This document shows positions 1 to 9,666 of a stretch of 64,000 bases of DNA, piece by piece (within the stretch, counting starts at the first letter, position 1; the number at the start of each line of letters is the position of its first letter). The stretch is taken from NCBI RefSeq assembly GCF_902167145.1, contig NC_050102.1:12648850-12712849 (forward strand), read 5' to 3'. The translations under genes were made by a program, and so were the position numbers. Source of the stretch: Zea mays (Eukaryota; Streptophyta; Magnoliopsida; Poales; Poaceae). The notes beneath the pieces were generated by a model. That model was given only the letters and a program-made list of their open reading frames with translations, made no database searches and had not been told where the DNA came from.

Positions 1-850
1 CCGCCCGCCGCTCGGCCCCGTCCTAGCGCCGCCCTCGCCCCCTCCCTGCGTGGTGAGCTCCCTTCCCCTTCTCCTTTAGTCCAGCGCGGCCCCTGCCCCG
101 CCCCGGTGGCGCGGCTTCCCCGCCCAGCGTGGTGCCCCGGCGCGCGCGGTGCGGCCCCGTACCGGCTTCCCCCGCCCGCGGCGTGGCTCCCCCTCTCCAT
201 GGCATGCCCGACCTCCCCCTCCCCGGCCATGGCGCAGCCCCAGCGTGGCGCGCTCTCCCCCGTGCGGTCTGGCCTCGGCGCAGCTCGGCCTTGGCATCCC
301 TCGGTGCGGCGCGCTCGCCCGCGCTCGCCTCGTCCCCACTCACCTTGTCCCCGCCCCTGGCGTGGCGCGTGTCCCCGCCCCGGCGCGCGGCCTCGTCCCC
401 GCCTCTGGCACGCTCGCCTGGTGCGGCCTAGCGCGCTCGCTCAGCGTGGCACGGCGCGGCCCCTGCCCCTGCCCCTGCCCCGCCCCGGCGCGCTCCCCTG
501 CCCTGGCGTGCTCACCTCGCCCCGTCCCGGCTCGCCCGCCCCTCCTTGCGTGTCTGAGGCGGCGCGGCCCCACTGCTCGCCCGTTCCGGTGCGTTCCCGG
601 CGCGGCGCATCCACGGCTTGGCGCGGTCGGCCCTCGGGGCAGCCCCGCTGCCTGCTCGCGGCACGTGCGCGGCTCGACCCCGATGTGCGCGCGGCTCGTT
701 CGCGGCGCGTCAGCGTGGCCTTGCGCGCGCGTGCTCGTGTGGTGCTTTGGCACGGCTCGTCGTGCCCTCGTCACGACGCGTAGCGTCCTGTCGTAGGTGA
801 CGTGCTCGTCTACCCCTAGACGTGCCCGTCTACCCCTAGCCACCCGTCTA
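1..850. repeat. GC-rich, C-biased low-complexity sequence
   Basis: The plus strand is dominated by C and G, with degenerate recurrences of GGCGCGCTC, CTGCCCC and GTGGCGCG. Open frames exist on several strands, but they encode Arg/Pro/Ala-rich low-complexity protein that follows base composition, so I call no gene. Near 800-850 the block CGTCTACCCC recurs three times. It probably belongs to the GC-rich middle part of the long LTR whose 3' part follows; a comparable GC-rich zone lies in the related LTR near 11.7-12.4 kb. Confidence 0.6.
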
Positions 851-871
851 CCCCCCCCCCCCCCCCCCCCC
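851..871. repeat. Poly-C homopolymer, 21 C
   Basis: Twenty-one consecutive C residues directly follow the CGTCTACCCC repeats. The length is a likely sequencing or assembly uncertainty. G-quadruplex potential lies on the minus strand. Confidence 0.9.
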
Positions 872-2658
872 GTGTATTTTATGCACATTGATCACGTCGT
901 TTTAATGAAATGGAAATTCAACTCGGAAATTGATTACGTTAGTTATTTCATGTAGTTAATCATTGACTTTGTTTAATGTCGACCAACTGGAAATAGTTAT
1001 AACTCTATTAGTGCATGTGATTAGTACTTGTTAGTGTAACTAAGTAAACCTAGATGAAGTAATGATTAATTATACACCTACCCGTAACACGATTCGATTA
1101 TAGCTTTAACCACTGCGAGACCTTCCTTCTTTTCTTTCCAGCGATTGCGAATGCAAAATCGTATGCCATGTCTTATGTATATTCAGTTTATCTGCTCTCT
1201 TGTATGGTGTACTGTTTATTTCCTAATTCAAATGGATGTATGTATGTTTGCGCTCGCATAGAGAACGGTCTGGTTAAGGAGTCCGAAGAACTCGCAGGAG
1301 AAGCCCCTGAGCAGCAGCTGGTTGGTGGAGGCAAGTGTCCCTTGACCTATCTTTGTCCTATACATTCTATAATTCGCTTCCCGCATTTACACAGTTATAC
1401 CTAAGGATTGACTAGCTTTTGTTATCCATGTCCTTGTTTACCTATTTAGGTTGGATTATTTTGGTTTAGCTTTATGCTAGTGCTTAACACTAATACATGA
1501 ACATGATGAGATTTATCAATGATACGCTGTTTCCCTTATTTATTATGATGTTGTACTTGTGGCATTTAAGGTGGCTCGAGTGGTTTCTCGAGTGCCTCTC
1601 CGTAAGGACCTGTTCGTTGGATGACCGCCCTGGAAAACAGTGCAACCATGAGGGTGGAGTGGGATGCCCTTAGCTTAATAATTAGAGGAACCAGGGTGTA
1701 GTTTGCTTAGCCGTCGTGCCGTTAATGGGGCTCGGTGTATGCGGCTCGCTCTGCCAACTTTGGTTCGCCCCTTGGGGAGGAGTGCGGTACATTTAGGAAA
1801 CCTAACGGGCGGCTACAGCCCCGGGGAATCTTTGTAAAGGCTACGTAGTGATACCCTGCAGGGTCACCTTGGTAGTGATCAATGGAGAGTCATGATCTTC
1901 GGGCAGAAAGGGAATCTCGACTTGTGGGTAAAGTGCGCAACCCCTGCAGAGTGTTATGAAAATGATATATCAGTCGTGCTCGCGGTTATGAGCGGCCAAG
2001 GGAGCTCCATTGATTAGTGATACTTGATCAGAGATGTTCGGATTACAGGTGACAATGAGAATGGTGGTTTTGGTATTGACTCTGGTGATGGTAAGTGGTA
2101 TCCTTTCCGTTTGGAAAGGGTACTTTTGGGTTAACAACGTGGGTTAATACTAAAACTTGGCTCTCTCTACTAGTAATAATAATCTGACCAACTAAAAGCA
2201 ACTGCTTGACTTGCCCCCACATAAATTTAGTCCACTACAGCCAAACAGGACACTTGCTGAGTATGTCGATGTGTACTCACCCTTGCTCTACACACCAAAT
2301 CCCCCTTCCCCCAGGTTGTCCGCATTGCAACCACTGCTCAGGAGAAGCTGAAGCCGTGGAAGGAGACTTCCAGGAGTTCCAAGATTACGACGAGTTCTCG
2401 GCGTGGGTTAGCGGCAACCCCCAGTCGGCTTCCTGTGAAGGCCACATGTATCTACGTTTCGTTTTTCGCACTTTGATTATTGTAAAGACTATGTGGATGT
2501 CTCAGACATTTGATGTAATCAACTATTATTACCCCTTTTTGTTATTATTTGAGCACTGTGTGATGATGTCCAGTTATGTAACTGCTGTGTACGTGAATTG
2601 CTGATCCTGGCACATACATGGTTCGCTTTCGGTTTGCTTTTTAAAACCAGGTGTGACA
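872..2658 (+). mobile_element. 3' part of a long gypsy-type LTR
   Basis: No coding capacity is visible. The block has the modules seen in the other long LTRs of this window: GAGGGTGGAGTGGGATGCC (about 1648), GTGGGTAAAGTGCGCAAC (about 1924) with CTGCAGAGTGT, a 'CGTGCTCGCGGTTATGAGC' segment (about 1976), and TACTCACCCTTGCTC (about 2273) followed by a CAG acceptor-like site. It ends in GGTGTGACA at 2658, the usual end of this LTR type, directly against Sirevirus gag sequence. I infer an element whose other parts lie left of the window and which was inserted into the Sirevirus; the next five bases, ATACT, would be its target duplication. The LTR start is outside the window. Confidence 0.65.
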
Positions 2659-3620
2659 ATACTGATCTGTTTAAAGGATTAGATAGAACTAAGGTAGACA
2701 AGATAAATGAGTTAATTGATGCACTTAATGAAAAGGATAGACTACTAGAAAAGCAAGAAGATATTTTGTATGAGGAACATGATAAATTTATTAGTGTTCA
2801 AAAATCTCTTGCTATAGAAATTAAGAAGAATGAACAGCTGTCTTCCGAATTGTCTACCTGTCATGAATCTATTTCTAACTTAAAGAATTTAAATGATGAT
2901 TTGAATGCTAGGCTAGAGAAAGTTAATGTAATTAGTTCAAATGTAGAGCATGTAGTAATCTGCAATAGGTGTAAAGATTTTAACGTTGATGAACATGCTT
3001 CTACCATTATTAAGTTAAACAATGAGATTGCAAGTCTTAATGCTCAACTTAAGACTTGCAAGGATAACTATGAGAAGTTAAGATTTGCTAGGGATGCCTA
3101 TACTGTTGGTAGACACCCCTCAATTAAGGATGGACTTGGTTTTCAAAAGGAAACCAAGAACTTAACAAGCCAAATGACTCCCGGTCTCAACAAGGAGAAA
3201 GGGAAGGCCCCTTATGGCTAGTAGCTTGTATTCTTCACGTGATCAAAAGAACCATGCTTATCTTTATGCTCATGTCAAAAAAGTCTCCTATCATGATAAA
3301 TATTATAATCATGCTGCTTTACCTACTTATCATGATTCACATGCTATGTTTGCATCGAGCTCCACATATGTTCATGATAGGAGTAGGCCTAGGCGCAATC
3401 ATACTGTTTCTCGTGCACCTAGGAAAGTTTACACGGGTCCAACTACTATGTATCAAACATGTAATGCTTCTTTTGTATTGTTATGGAAAAATGCCAAAGT
3501 AGTTGCTAGAAAATTGGGATCTAAATGCAAGGGAGACAAAACTTGCATTTGGGTTCAAAAAATTGTTGTAACTAACCTTGTAGGACCCAACAAGAGTTGG
3601 GTCCCTAAAACCCAAGCTTA
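2659..3620 (+). pseudogene. gag: Sirevirus gag, C-terminal part
   Basis: From DLFKGLDRTKVDKINEL the frame encodes a long coiled coil rich in Leu, Lys and Glu, then CNRCKDFNVDEHAST and RDAYTVGRHPSIKDG, which typify the C-terminal gag of Opie/Ji-type Sireviruses. A stop near 3220 breaks the frame. It continues in an overlapping frame from 3214 with a basic, His- and Tyr-rich tail ending in NLVGPNKSWVPKTQA at 3619. The capsid part is absent. In this family gag forms the cytoplasmic particle. Truncation plus frameshift make this copy non-functional. Confidence 0.85.
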
Positions 3621-3629
3621 ATTGCCTTG

Positions 3630-4052
3630 CAGGTTTATGCATCCGGGGGCTCAAGCTGGATTATCGACAGCAGATGCACAAACCACATGACGGGGGAGAA
3701 GAAGATGTTCACCTCCTACGTCAAGAACAAGGATGCCCAAGACACCATCATTTTTGGAGATGGGAATCAAGGCAAGGTTAAATGATTGGGCAAGATAGCC
3801 AACATGACCGAGCACTCAATATCAAATGTGTTTTTAGTAGAGTCGCTTGGGTATAATTTATTGTCTGTAAGTCAATTGGTCCATATGGGCTACAATTGTT
3901 TATTTACAAACATTGATGTATCTGTCTGTAGAAGGAGTGATGGTTCATTAGCTTTTAAGGGTGTATTAGACGACAAGCTCCATTTAGTTGATTTCTCAAA
4001 GGAGAATGTCGATCTAGATGCATGCTTAATTGCTAAAACTAATATGGGCTAG
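3630..4052 (+). pseudogene. Sirevirus aspartic protease region
   Basis: Translation after 3630 gives SSWIIDS followed by CTNHMTGEKKMF and later FGDGNQGKV, the copia protease signature. The catalytic Asp-Ser-Gly triad reads Asp-Ser-Arg here (GACAGCAGA near 3667), so a key glycine is lost. A TGA at 3782-3784 stops the frame. The downstream part (HSISNVFLVESLGYNLLSVSQL, here described only as a conserved copia segment) continues from 3786. The protease would cut the Gag-Pol polyprotein; this copy is dead by two independent lesions. Confidence 0.8.
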
Positions 4053-5240
4053 CTCTGGCATCGCCGTCTAGCACATGTTGGAATGAAGAACCTTCATAAA
4101 CTTCTAAAGGGAGAGCATGTGTTAGGACTAATCGATGTCTGTTTTGAGAAAGACATACCTTGTGCAGCATGGCTAGCAGGGAAACAGGTGGGAAGCACTC
4201 ATCCTAGCAATAATGTGATGACAACATCAAGACCACTGGAGCTCCTACACATGGATCTCTTCGGCCCAGTTGCCTATCTCAGCATCGGGGGAAGTAAGTA
4301 TGGTCGTGTTATAGTTGATGATTTTTCCCGCTTCACTTGGGTATTCTTTTTGCAGGACAAATCCGAAACCCAAGGAACCCTAAAGCGCTTCTTAAAGAGA
4401 GCTCAAAATGAGTTTGAACTAAAGGTGAAGAAGATAAGAAGCGACAATGGGTCTGAATTCAAGAATCTACAAGTTGAAGAATATCTTGAGGAGGAAGGCA
4501 TCAAGCACGAGTTCTCCGCTCCCTACACACCATAGAAAAATGGTGTGGTAGAGAGGAAGAACAGGATGCTAATCGACATGGCGAGAACGATGCTTGGAGA
4601 GTACAAGGCGCCTGAGCGGTTTTGGTCGGAAGTTGTGAACACAACTTGCCATGCCATAAACTGGCTCTATCTGCACCGTCTCCTCAAGAAGACCTCCTAC
4701 AAACTCCTAACTGGTCACAAACCCAAAATTTCTTATTTCCGTGTATTTGGGAGCAAATGCTACATTCTGGTGAAGAAAGGTAGACATTCAAAATTTTCTC
4801 CCAAAACAGTAGAATGGTTTTACTAGGATATGACTCAAATACAAAGGCATATAGGGTCTTCAACAAATCATCAGGATTAGTTGAAGTCTCTAGCGACATT
4901 GTATTTGATGAGACTAATGGCTCTCCAAAAGAGCAAGTTGATCCTGATGATGTAGATGAAGATGAGATTCCTACGGCCGCAATGCGAACGATGGCAATAG
5001 GTGATGTGTGACCGCAGGAACTACAAGAACAAGATCAACCCTCCTCCTCTATGATGGTGCATCCCCCAACTCAAGACGATGAACAGATACCTCAAGAAGA
5101 GGGGCAGGATCAAGGGGGAGCACAAGAAGAACATGTTAGAGGAAGAAGCTTCACGGGCCCCTCCAACTCAAGTCCAAGCGACGATCCAAAGAAACCACCC
5201 AGTGGATCAGATTCTGGGTGACATCAGCAAGGGAGTAACA
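4053..5240 (+). pseudogene. Sirevirus integrase
   Basis: A GAG-pre-integrase segment (LWHRRLAHVGM) precedes the zinc-binding region, where one Cys of the final CxxC pair is Trp (PCAAW). The catalytic core keeps its acidic residues in MDLFGP, RSDNGSEF and the NGVVERKN block. A TAG near 4533 separates the second Asp block from the Glu block, and another stop at about 4824 precedes the C-terminal segment GYDSNTKAYRVFN. From about 5010 to 5240 the linker toward RT is acidic and poorly conserved. Integrase inserts the cDNA into the host genome; this copy cannot make a continuous enzyme. Confidence 0.85.
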
Positions 5241-6302
5241 ACTCGCTCACATTTAGCTAATTTTTGTGAGCATTACTCGTTTGTTTCTTCTATTGAGCCT
5301 TTCAGGGTAGAAGAAGCCTTGCAGGATCCGGACTGGGTGTTGGCCATGCAGGAAGAGCTCAACAACTTCAAAAGAAATGAACTCTGGAGCCTGGTGCCAC
5401 GTCCAAAGAAAAATGTTGTGGGAACCAAGTGGGTGTTCCGCAACAAGCAAGACAAACACGGAGTGGTGACAAGAAACAAGGCTCGACTTGTGGCAAAAGG
5501 TTATGCCCAAGTCACAGGTTTGGACTTTGAGGAGACTTACGCTCCTGTGGCTAGGTTAGAATCAATTCGAATTTTATTAGCCTATGTCGTTCACCATTCC
5601 TTTAAGTTGTTCCAAATGGACGTGAAGAGCGCTTTCCTAAATGGACCAATCAAGGAGGAGGTATACGTGGAACAACCTCCTGGCTTTGAGGATGACAGGT
5701 ATCCCAACCACGTGTATAAGCTCTCTAAGGCGCTCTATGGACTTAAGCAAGCCCCAAGAGCATGGTATGAATGCCTTAGAGATTTTCTAATTGCTAATGC
5801 TTTCAAGGTTGGGAAAGCTGATCCCACTCTATTCACAAAGACTTGTGATGGTGATCTTTTTGTTTGCCAAATATATGTCGATGACATAATATTTATGTTG
5901 ATGACATAATATTTGGTTCTACTAATCAAAAGTCTTGTGAGGAGTTTAGCAGGGTAATGATGCAAAAGTTTGAGATGTCGTTGATGGGCGAGTTGAACTA
6001 CTTCCTTGGATTTCAAGTAAAGCAACTCAAGAAAGGCACCTTCATCTCCCAAACAAAGTACACTCAAGATCTTCTCAAGATGTTTGGGATGAAGGATGCT
6101 AAGCCCGCGAAGACACCGATGGGAACTGATGGACATCTATACCTCAACAAAGGAGGTAAGTCTGTTGATCAAAAGGCATACCGGTCAATGATAGGTTCAT
6201 TACTTTATCTTTGTGCTAGTAGATCGGACATTATGCTTAGTGTATGCATGTGTGCTAGATTTCAATCCGACCCCAAGGAGTGTCACCTTGTGGCCGTTAA
6301 GT
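5241..6302 (+). pseudogene. Sirevirus reverse transcriptase
   Basis: Classic copia RT motifs occur in order: [62 protein letters not shown] and [11 protein letters not shown]. The catalytic YVDD is present near 5876, but a 20-bp tandem duplication directly behind it shifts the frame and creates a stop at about 5908. RT sequence resumes from 5957 (MGELNYFLGFQVKQLKKG and DGHLYLNKGGKS) to about 6302, where a TGA follows. The RNase H part continues beyond the Cassandra insertion. Confidence 0.88.
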
Positions 6303-6349
6303 GAATTCTTAGATATTTAGTTTCTACGCCTTGCTTCGGGATCTGGTAT

Positions 6350-6652
6350 TGTGATATCCTGGCCCCTGGGATGGAATGTCCTGGCCCAAGGCTTAATAGA
6401 ATTAATAGTGTAATCATACCAACAAGGTGCATCTTCTTTTTCGGAAGCCTATCTCGAAAGAACCTCCAAGTTAAGAGTGCTTGGCTTAGAGCAATTTGGG
6501 ATGGGTGACCGACCGGGAAGTTTTCTCGGGTGCGCATGAGTGAGGACAAAGTGCGCACAAAAGACTCGTGTTGGTCTGTGGGGACAATATATGATCCTAG
6601 AGAGCTGCCAAGAGTAAGTACCGCCGGTCCAGGGATTGGACGGGGTGTTACA
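6350..6652 (+). repeat. Cassandra 5' LTR
   Basis: The 303-bp LTR starts TGTGATATCC and ends GGGTGTTACA. It is near-identical to the 3' copy at 6855; a few substitutions are visible, for example AGAGTGCTTGGCTTAGAG versus AGCGTGCTTGGCTTGGAG. Confidence 0.92.
6405..6540 (+). promoter_or_regulatory. 5S rRNA-derived Pol III promoter block in Cassandra 5' LTR
   Basis: The block follows the plant 5S rRNA layout: ATCATACC near the start, AAGTTAAGAGTGCTTGG (box A-like), GGGATGGGTGACC (intermediate element/box C region) and CCGGGAAGT. It is on the same strand as the LTR. From the Cassandra literature this is a Pol III-type internal promoter; activity of this copy is inference. Confidence 0.8.
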
Positions 6653-6654
6653 AG

Positions 6655-6667
6655 TGGTATCAGAGCC
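6655..6667 (+). other. Cassandra primer binding site
   Basis: TGGTATCAGAGCC is complementary to the 3' end of initiator tRNA-Met and lies two bases after the LTR end, the usual position for minus-strand priming. Confidence 0.88.
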
Positions 6668-6854
6668 GACCCTCGCGGTTTCACGGGCGTGTGTGGGCTA
6701 GGGGGTTCGGGTATATGGCGCATGGCGCATGTGGGCCCAGAGTGGTCACATGGCATGGCATATGACGACACTAGACATACAGACGTGGCCAAGAGGGGAG
6801 GTTCCTGGATTGGGGTTGACCGACGAGGACGTCGGTCTTCTAAGGGGGGTGGAT

Positions 6855-7157
6855 TGTGATATCCTGGCCCCTGGGATGGGATGTCCTGGCCCAAGGCTTA
6901 ATAGAATTAATAGTGTAATCATACCAACAAGGTGCATCTTCTTTTTCGGAAGCCTATCTCGAAAGAACCTCCAAGTTAAGCGTGCTTGGCTTGGAGCAAT
7001 TTGGGATGGGTGACCGACCGGGAAGTTTTCTCGGGTGCGCATGAGTGAGGACAAAGTGTGCACAAAAAACTCGTGTTGGTCTGTGGGGACAATATATGAT
7101 CCTAGAGAGCTACCAGGAGTAAGTACCGTCGGTCCAGGGATTGGACGGGGTGTTACA
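6855..7157 (+). repeat. Cassandra 3' LTR
   Basis: This is the second 303-bp LTR, preceded by the purine tract AAGGGGGGTGGAT (6842-6854) and followed by target duplication GGTAT. It carries its own 5S-like block at about 6910-7046 with box A AAGTTAAGCGTGCTTGG, closer to 5S rRNA here than in the 5' copy. Confidence 0.92.
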
Positions 7158-7640
7158 GGTATCCAAAGGGGTCTACCTTTGACTTAATCGGATACTCATA
7201 TTCCGACTATGCCGGGTGCAAGGTTGATAGGAAGAGCACATCAGGGACGTGCTAGTTTCTAGGAAGGTCCCTGGTGTCCTGGAGCTCTAAGAAACAAACA
7301 TCCGTTGCCCTATCCACCGCTGAGGCCGAGTATGTTGCCGCAGGACAGTGTTGCGTGCAACTACTCTAGATGAGGCAAACCCTCTGGGACTTTGGCTACA
7401 ATCTGAGCAAAGTCCCACTCCTATGTGACAATGAGATTGTGCAATCGGCTTGGCGGATAATCCTGTTGAACACAGCCGCACTAAGCACATTGACTTCCGG
7501 TATCACTTTCTCAGAGACCACTAGCAAAGGGGAGATATCGACATTTACCATATTAGCACCGAGAACCAGCTAGCCGATATCTTGACCAAGCCTTTAGATG
7601 GGAAAAGGTTTTGTAGGTTGTGTAGTGAGCTAAATGTCTT
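7158..7640 (+). pseudogene. Sirevirus RNase H, 3' part
   Basis: After the Cassandra insertion the copia RNase H sequence resumes with STFDLIGYSYSDYAGCKVD, SVALSTAEAEYVAAGQCC and YNLSKVPLLCDN, ending near LADI.TKPL at about 7590. The TAEAEY block with the catalytic Glu is kept. Stops occur near 7250 and 7367, and at least one frameshift after LLCDNE scrambles the remainder. RNase H degrades the RNA template during cDNA synthesis; this copy is non-functional. Confidence 0.82.
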
Positions 7641-8424
7641 AGATTCGCGTAACTTAGATTGATCTACAACATACATGTGTTCTATGCCTTTGATCATGTT
7701 ACTTTAAGCTTTATTACTTATATTTGGTGCTCAAGTTGTACAAATCATCCCAGACCTCACAAGTCCCTATGCAAATGATGCACATGTTTAAGGGGAGGAT
7801 GTGTTACAACTTGACTCCCTTGAGACTAACATGTTTGTGAGTACTTTTGTAATAGTCTCAAAGGGATATTGAAAGGAAAATGTGAACTTGGACAAAGAAT
7901 AGAGCTTCCACTGCATTCCGGTACAATGTATCTTGTCCTAAGTTTATTTTTGTGTTCTCATTGTCTTTTCGCTTAAATTTGACATTTTGGTGAGGCAATG
8001 GGGTTAGAGGGCCAAAAGTTATCATGTTTTGGTGCTTCATGCCAAAGGGGGAGAAATTAAGGCCAAAAGCAAATGGATCAGCCAACCACTTGTGAACTTT
8101 GAAAATAGTAGAGTTAGAATTTGTATTTTGTCCAAAATACTCTTATTGCAAAATTTGGTTTCTTATGGAGGAGAATTGTGATTATGGGAAAAGGGGGAGT
8201 TTTTGCCATTTGATCAAAATTACTCTTGAAACATCTCTCTATTTGCTCGAACAAGTGTGTTTGACTTAGAGATAGGAAAAAGAATTTGATTTGCGAAAAC
8301 AAACCAAGTGGTGGCAAAAGTGATCCAAATATGCCAAATCCTAAGTGAAGAAAATCTGGTCTTCAATTTGCACTTTTTAGTTGCTTTTTAATGTGTTGGC
8401 ATAAATCACCAAAAATGGGGAGAT
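7641..8424 (+). other. Sirevirus 3' noncoding region and polypurine tract
   Basis: No reading frame is supported. The segment has the G-rich strings usual before Sirevirus LTRs: GTTTAAGGGGAGGATGTGTTAC (about 7788), AAAGGGGGAGAAATTAAGG (about 8044), AAAAGGGGGAGTTTTTG (about 8188) and finally AAAAATGGGGAGAT immediately before the LTR (8411-8424), which is the likely plus-strand primer. Several polypurine tracts in this region are a published Sirevirus feature. Confidence 0.75.
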
Positions 8425-8665
8425 TGAAAGGGAAATGTGCCCCTGGGCCATTTCTATAAATGTTTTGGTGATTAGATGCCCAACATTAAATAAGTTGGTT
8501 AATAAGTGTTAAAATGCAAATCAAAGAACAAGGTATGATTCTAGCCCAAGTAAATTATTTTTGGATACTAACATATATCTCTAAGTACTAGGAACACAAC
8601 CAAGAAAAGTGGAAACAAATTGAAAGAGTCTTGGCTGAGTTCAACCAAACCAGCACCAGCCTGTG

Positions 8666-9010
8666 GTGCACCGGACAGTGTCTGGTGCCCAGGCTGGACC
8701 GGCGACGAACTCGTCGCTCTCGGGAAAAAGCGCAGGCGCCGTGACAAAAAATCACCAGACTGTCCGGTGTGCATCTGACTGTCCGATGAGCCAACGGCGC
8801 CCGCGGCCAATGGTCGGCAGCGCGATCAACGGGCGACACGTGGCCGAGCCAATGGTCACTTGGTCGCACCGACTGTCCAGTGTGCACCGGACAGTGTCCA
8901 GTGCGCTAAGGGGACCGAGGGCGCAATGGTCAGCTTCGCCAGAAAAGGAAGGAGATTAGGCACCAGAATGTTACTGTTCATGTCCGGTGGTGCACCGGAC
9001 TGTCCGGTGC
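8666..9010. repeat. Sirevirus LTR palindromes (CACCGGAC/GTCCGGTG)
   Basis: GCACCGGACAGTGTCTGGTGC (8668-8688), CTGTCCGGTGTGC (about 8760), GCACCGGACAGTGTCCAGTGC (about 8885) and the perfect 19-bp GCACCGGACTGTCCGGTGC (8992-9010) are copies of one palindromic unit. Such clustered palindromes are a reported conserved feature of Sirevirus LTRs; their role is unproven. Confidence 0.82.
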
Positions 9011-9076
9011 GCCACCCGACAGAAGGCAAGAATTGCCTTCCAATTGGATCTCCAACGGCTCCTAGCTGCCTTGGGG

Positions 9077-9086
9077 CTATAAAAGG
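9077..9086 (+). promoter_or_regulatory. TATA box of the Sirevirus LTR
   Basis: CTATAAAAGG lies in the middle of the LTR, behind GCCTTGGGG and followed by GACCCCTAGGCGC. It is the only strong TATA-like site in the LTR and fits a U3/R boundary about 30 bp downstream. Confidence 0.65.
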
Positions 9087-9666
9087 GACCCCTAGGCGCA
9101 TGGAGCACTACACCAAGCATTCTCTGATTATTATAAGACGCCTAGACTCCACCGCTACGCATTTGGATCGTTGTGTTAGAGATTTGAGCACCATTTGAGT
9201 TGTGAACTCCCTGCGCCATGTTTTGTGCTCACATCTTGGCTTGTGTGCGTGTGTTTGCTGCGAATTGAGTCTTGCGTGTGTTGCTTTCCCTCCCTTACTC
9301 TTGTGCTTCTCTTGTGATCAAAGATTGTAAGGGCGAGAGGCTTCAATTTGTGGAGATTCCTCGCAAACGGGAAAAGACTGCAAAGGAAGAAAACAGTGGT
9401 ACTCAAAGTTGATCGTTGGATCACTTGATAAGGATTGAGTGCAATCCTTGACCAAAGGAGGTCACCACAACGTGGAGTAGGCTTTAGCGGAACCACGGGA
9501 TAAAAATCATTGTGTCTCGTGTCCCTACTCATTGTGATTGATTTTCTTCTAGAGTTCTCACTTTAGCAACTTGGTTTTAATTGCACTAACATCTTTAAAT
9601 CAAGTTTGTGCTATTTAGTATTGAATTTTACAGGATCACCTATTCACCCTCCTCTAGGTGCTCTCA

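Larger units (their letters stand above)
6350..7157 (+). mobile_element. Cassandra TRIM retrotransposon, complete
   Basis: Two 303-bp direct LTRs start TGTGATATCC and end GGGTGTTACA. They flank a 202-bp interior with a primer binding site TGGTATCAGAGCC two bases behind the 5' LTR and a polypurine tract AAGGGGGGTGGAT directly before the 3' LTR. The element is flanked by a perfect 5-bp duplication GGTAT (6345-6349, 7158-7162). The LTRs contain a 5S rRNA-derived block, which identifies Cassandra among TRIMs. There is no coding capacity, as expected, so it must be mobilised in trans. It lies in the RNase H region of the Sirevirus and is therefore younger than that copy. Confidence 0.93.
2659..9666 (+). 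mobile_element. Ty1-copia Sirevirus (Opie/Ji-like), 5'-truncated and decayed
   Basis: Order gag - protease - integrase - reverse transcriptase - RNase H is the copia order. The coiled-coil gag with 'RDAYTVGRHPSIKDG', the long 3' noncoding region with AAGGGGGAGAAATTAAGG, and an LTR starting TGAAAGGGAAATGTGCCC are hallmarks of grass Sireviruses. The 5' LTR, PBS and gag N-terminus are missing because the element starts abruptly at the gypsy LTR end at 2658. Stops and frameshifts occur in every domain, and an 808-bp Cassandra TRIM interrupts RNase H. It cannot be autonomous. Confidence 0.9.
8425..9666 (+). repeat. Sirevirus 3' LTR
   Basis: The 1.24-kb LTR starts TGAAAGGGAAATGTGCCC after the polypurine tract and ends in CCTCTAGGTGCTCTCA. 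It contains repeated palindromes around CACCGGACTGTCCGGTG, a TATA box near 9077 and an AT-rich U5. The mate 5' LTR is not in the window. Beyond 9666 lies LINE sequence, the original target. Confidence 0.85.

Noticed and set aside
106..888. Several overlapping long open frames on both strands
   Set aside because: GC-rich sequence lacks stops by chance; the products are Arg/Pro/Ala low complexity in every frame and none shows a domain.
6405..6540. 5S rRNA gene
   Set aside because: The block is embedded in Cassandra LTRs, diverged and lacking a full 120-nt 5S structure; same reasoning for 41833-41889 and 48559-48618.
7867..7900. Alternative Sirevirus LTR start (TTGAAAGGAAAATGTGAAC)
   Set aside because: It resembles the LTR start, but the conserved 3' noncoding strings and the final purine tract lie further downstream, before 8425.
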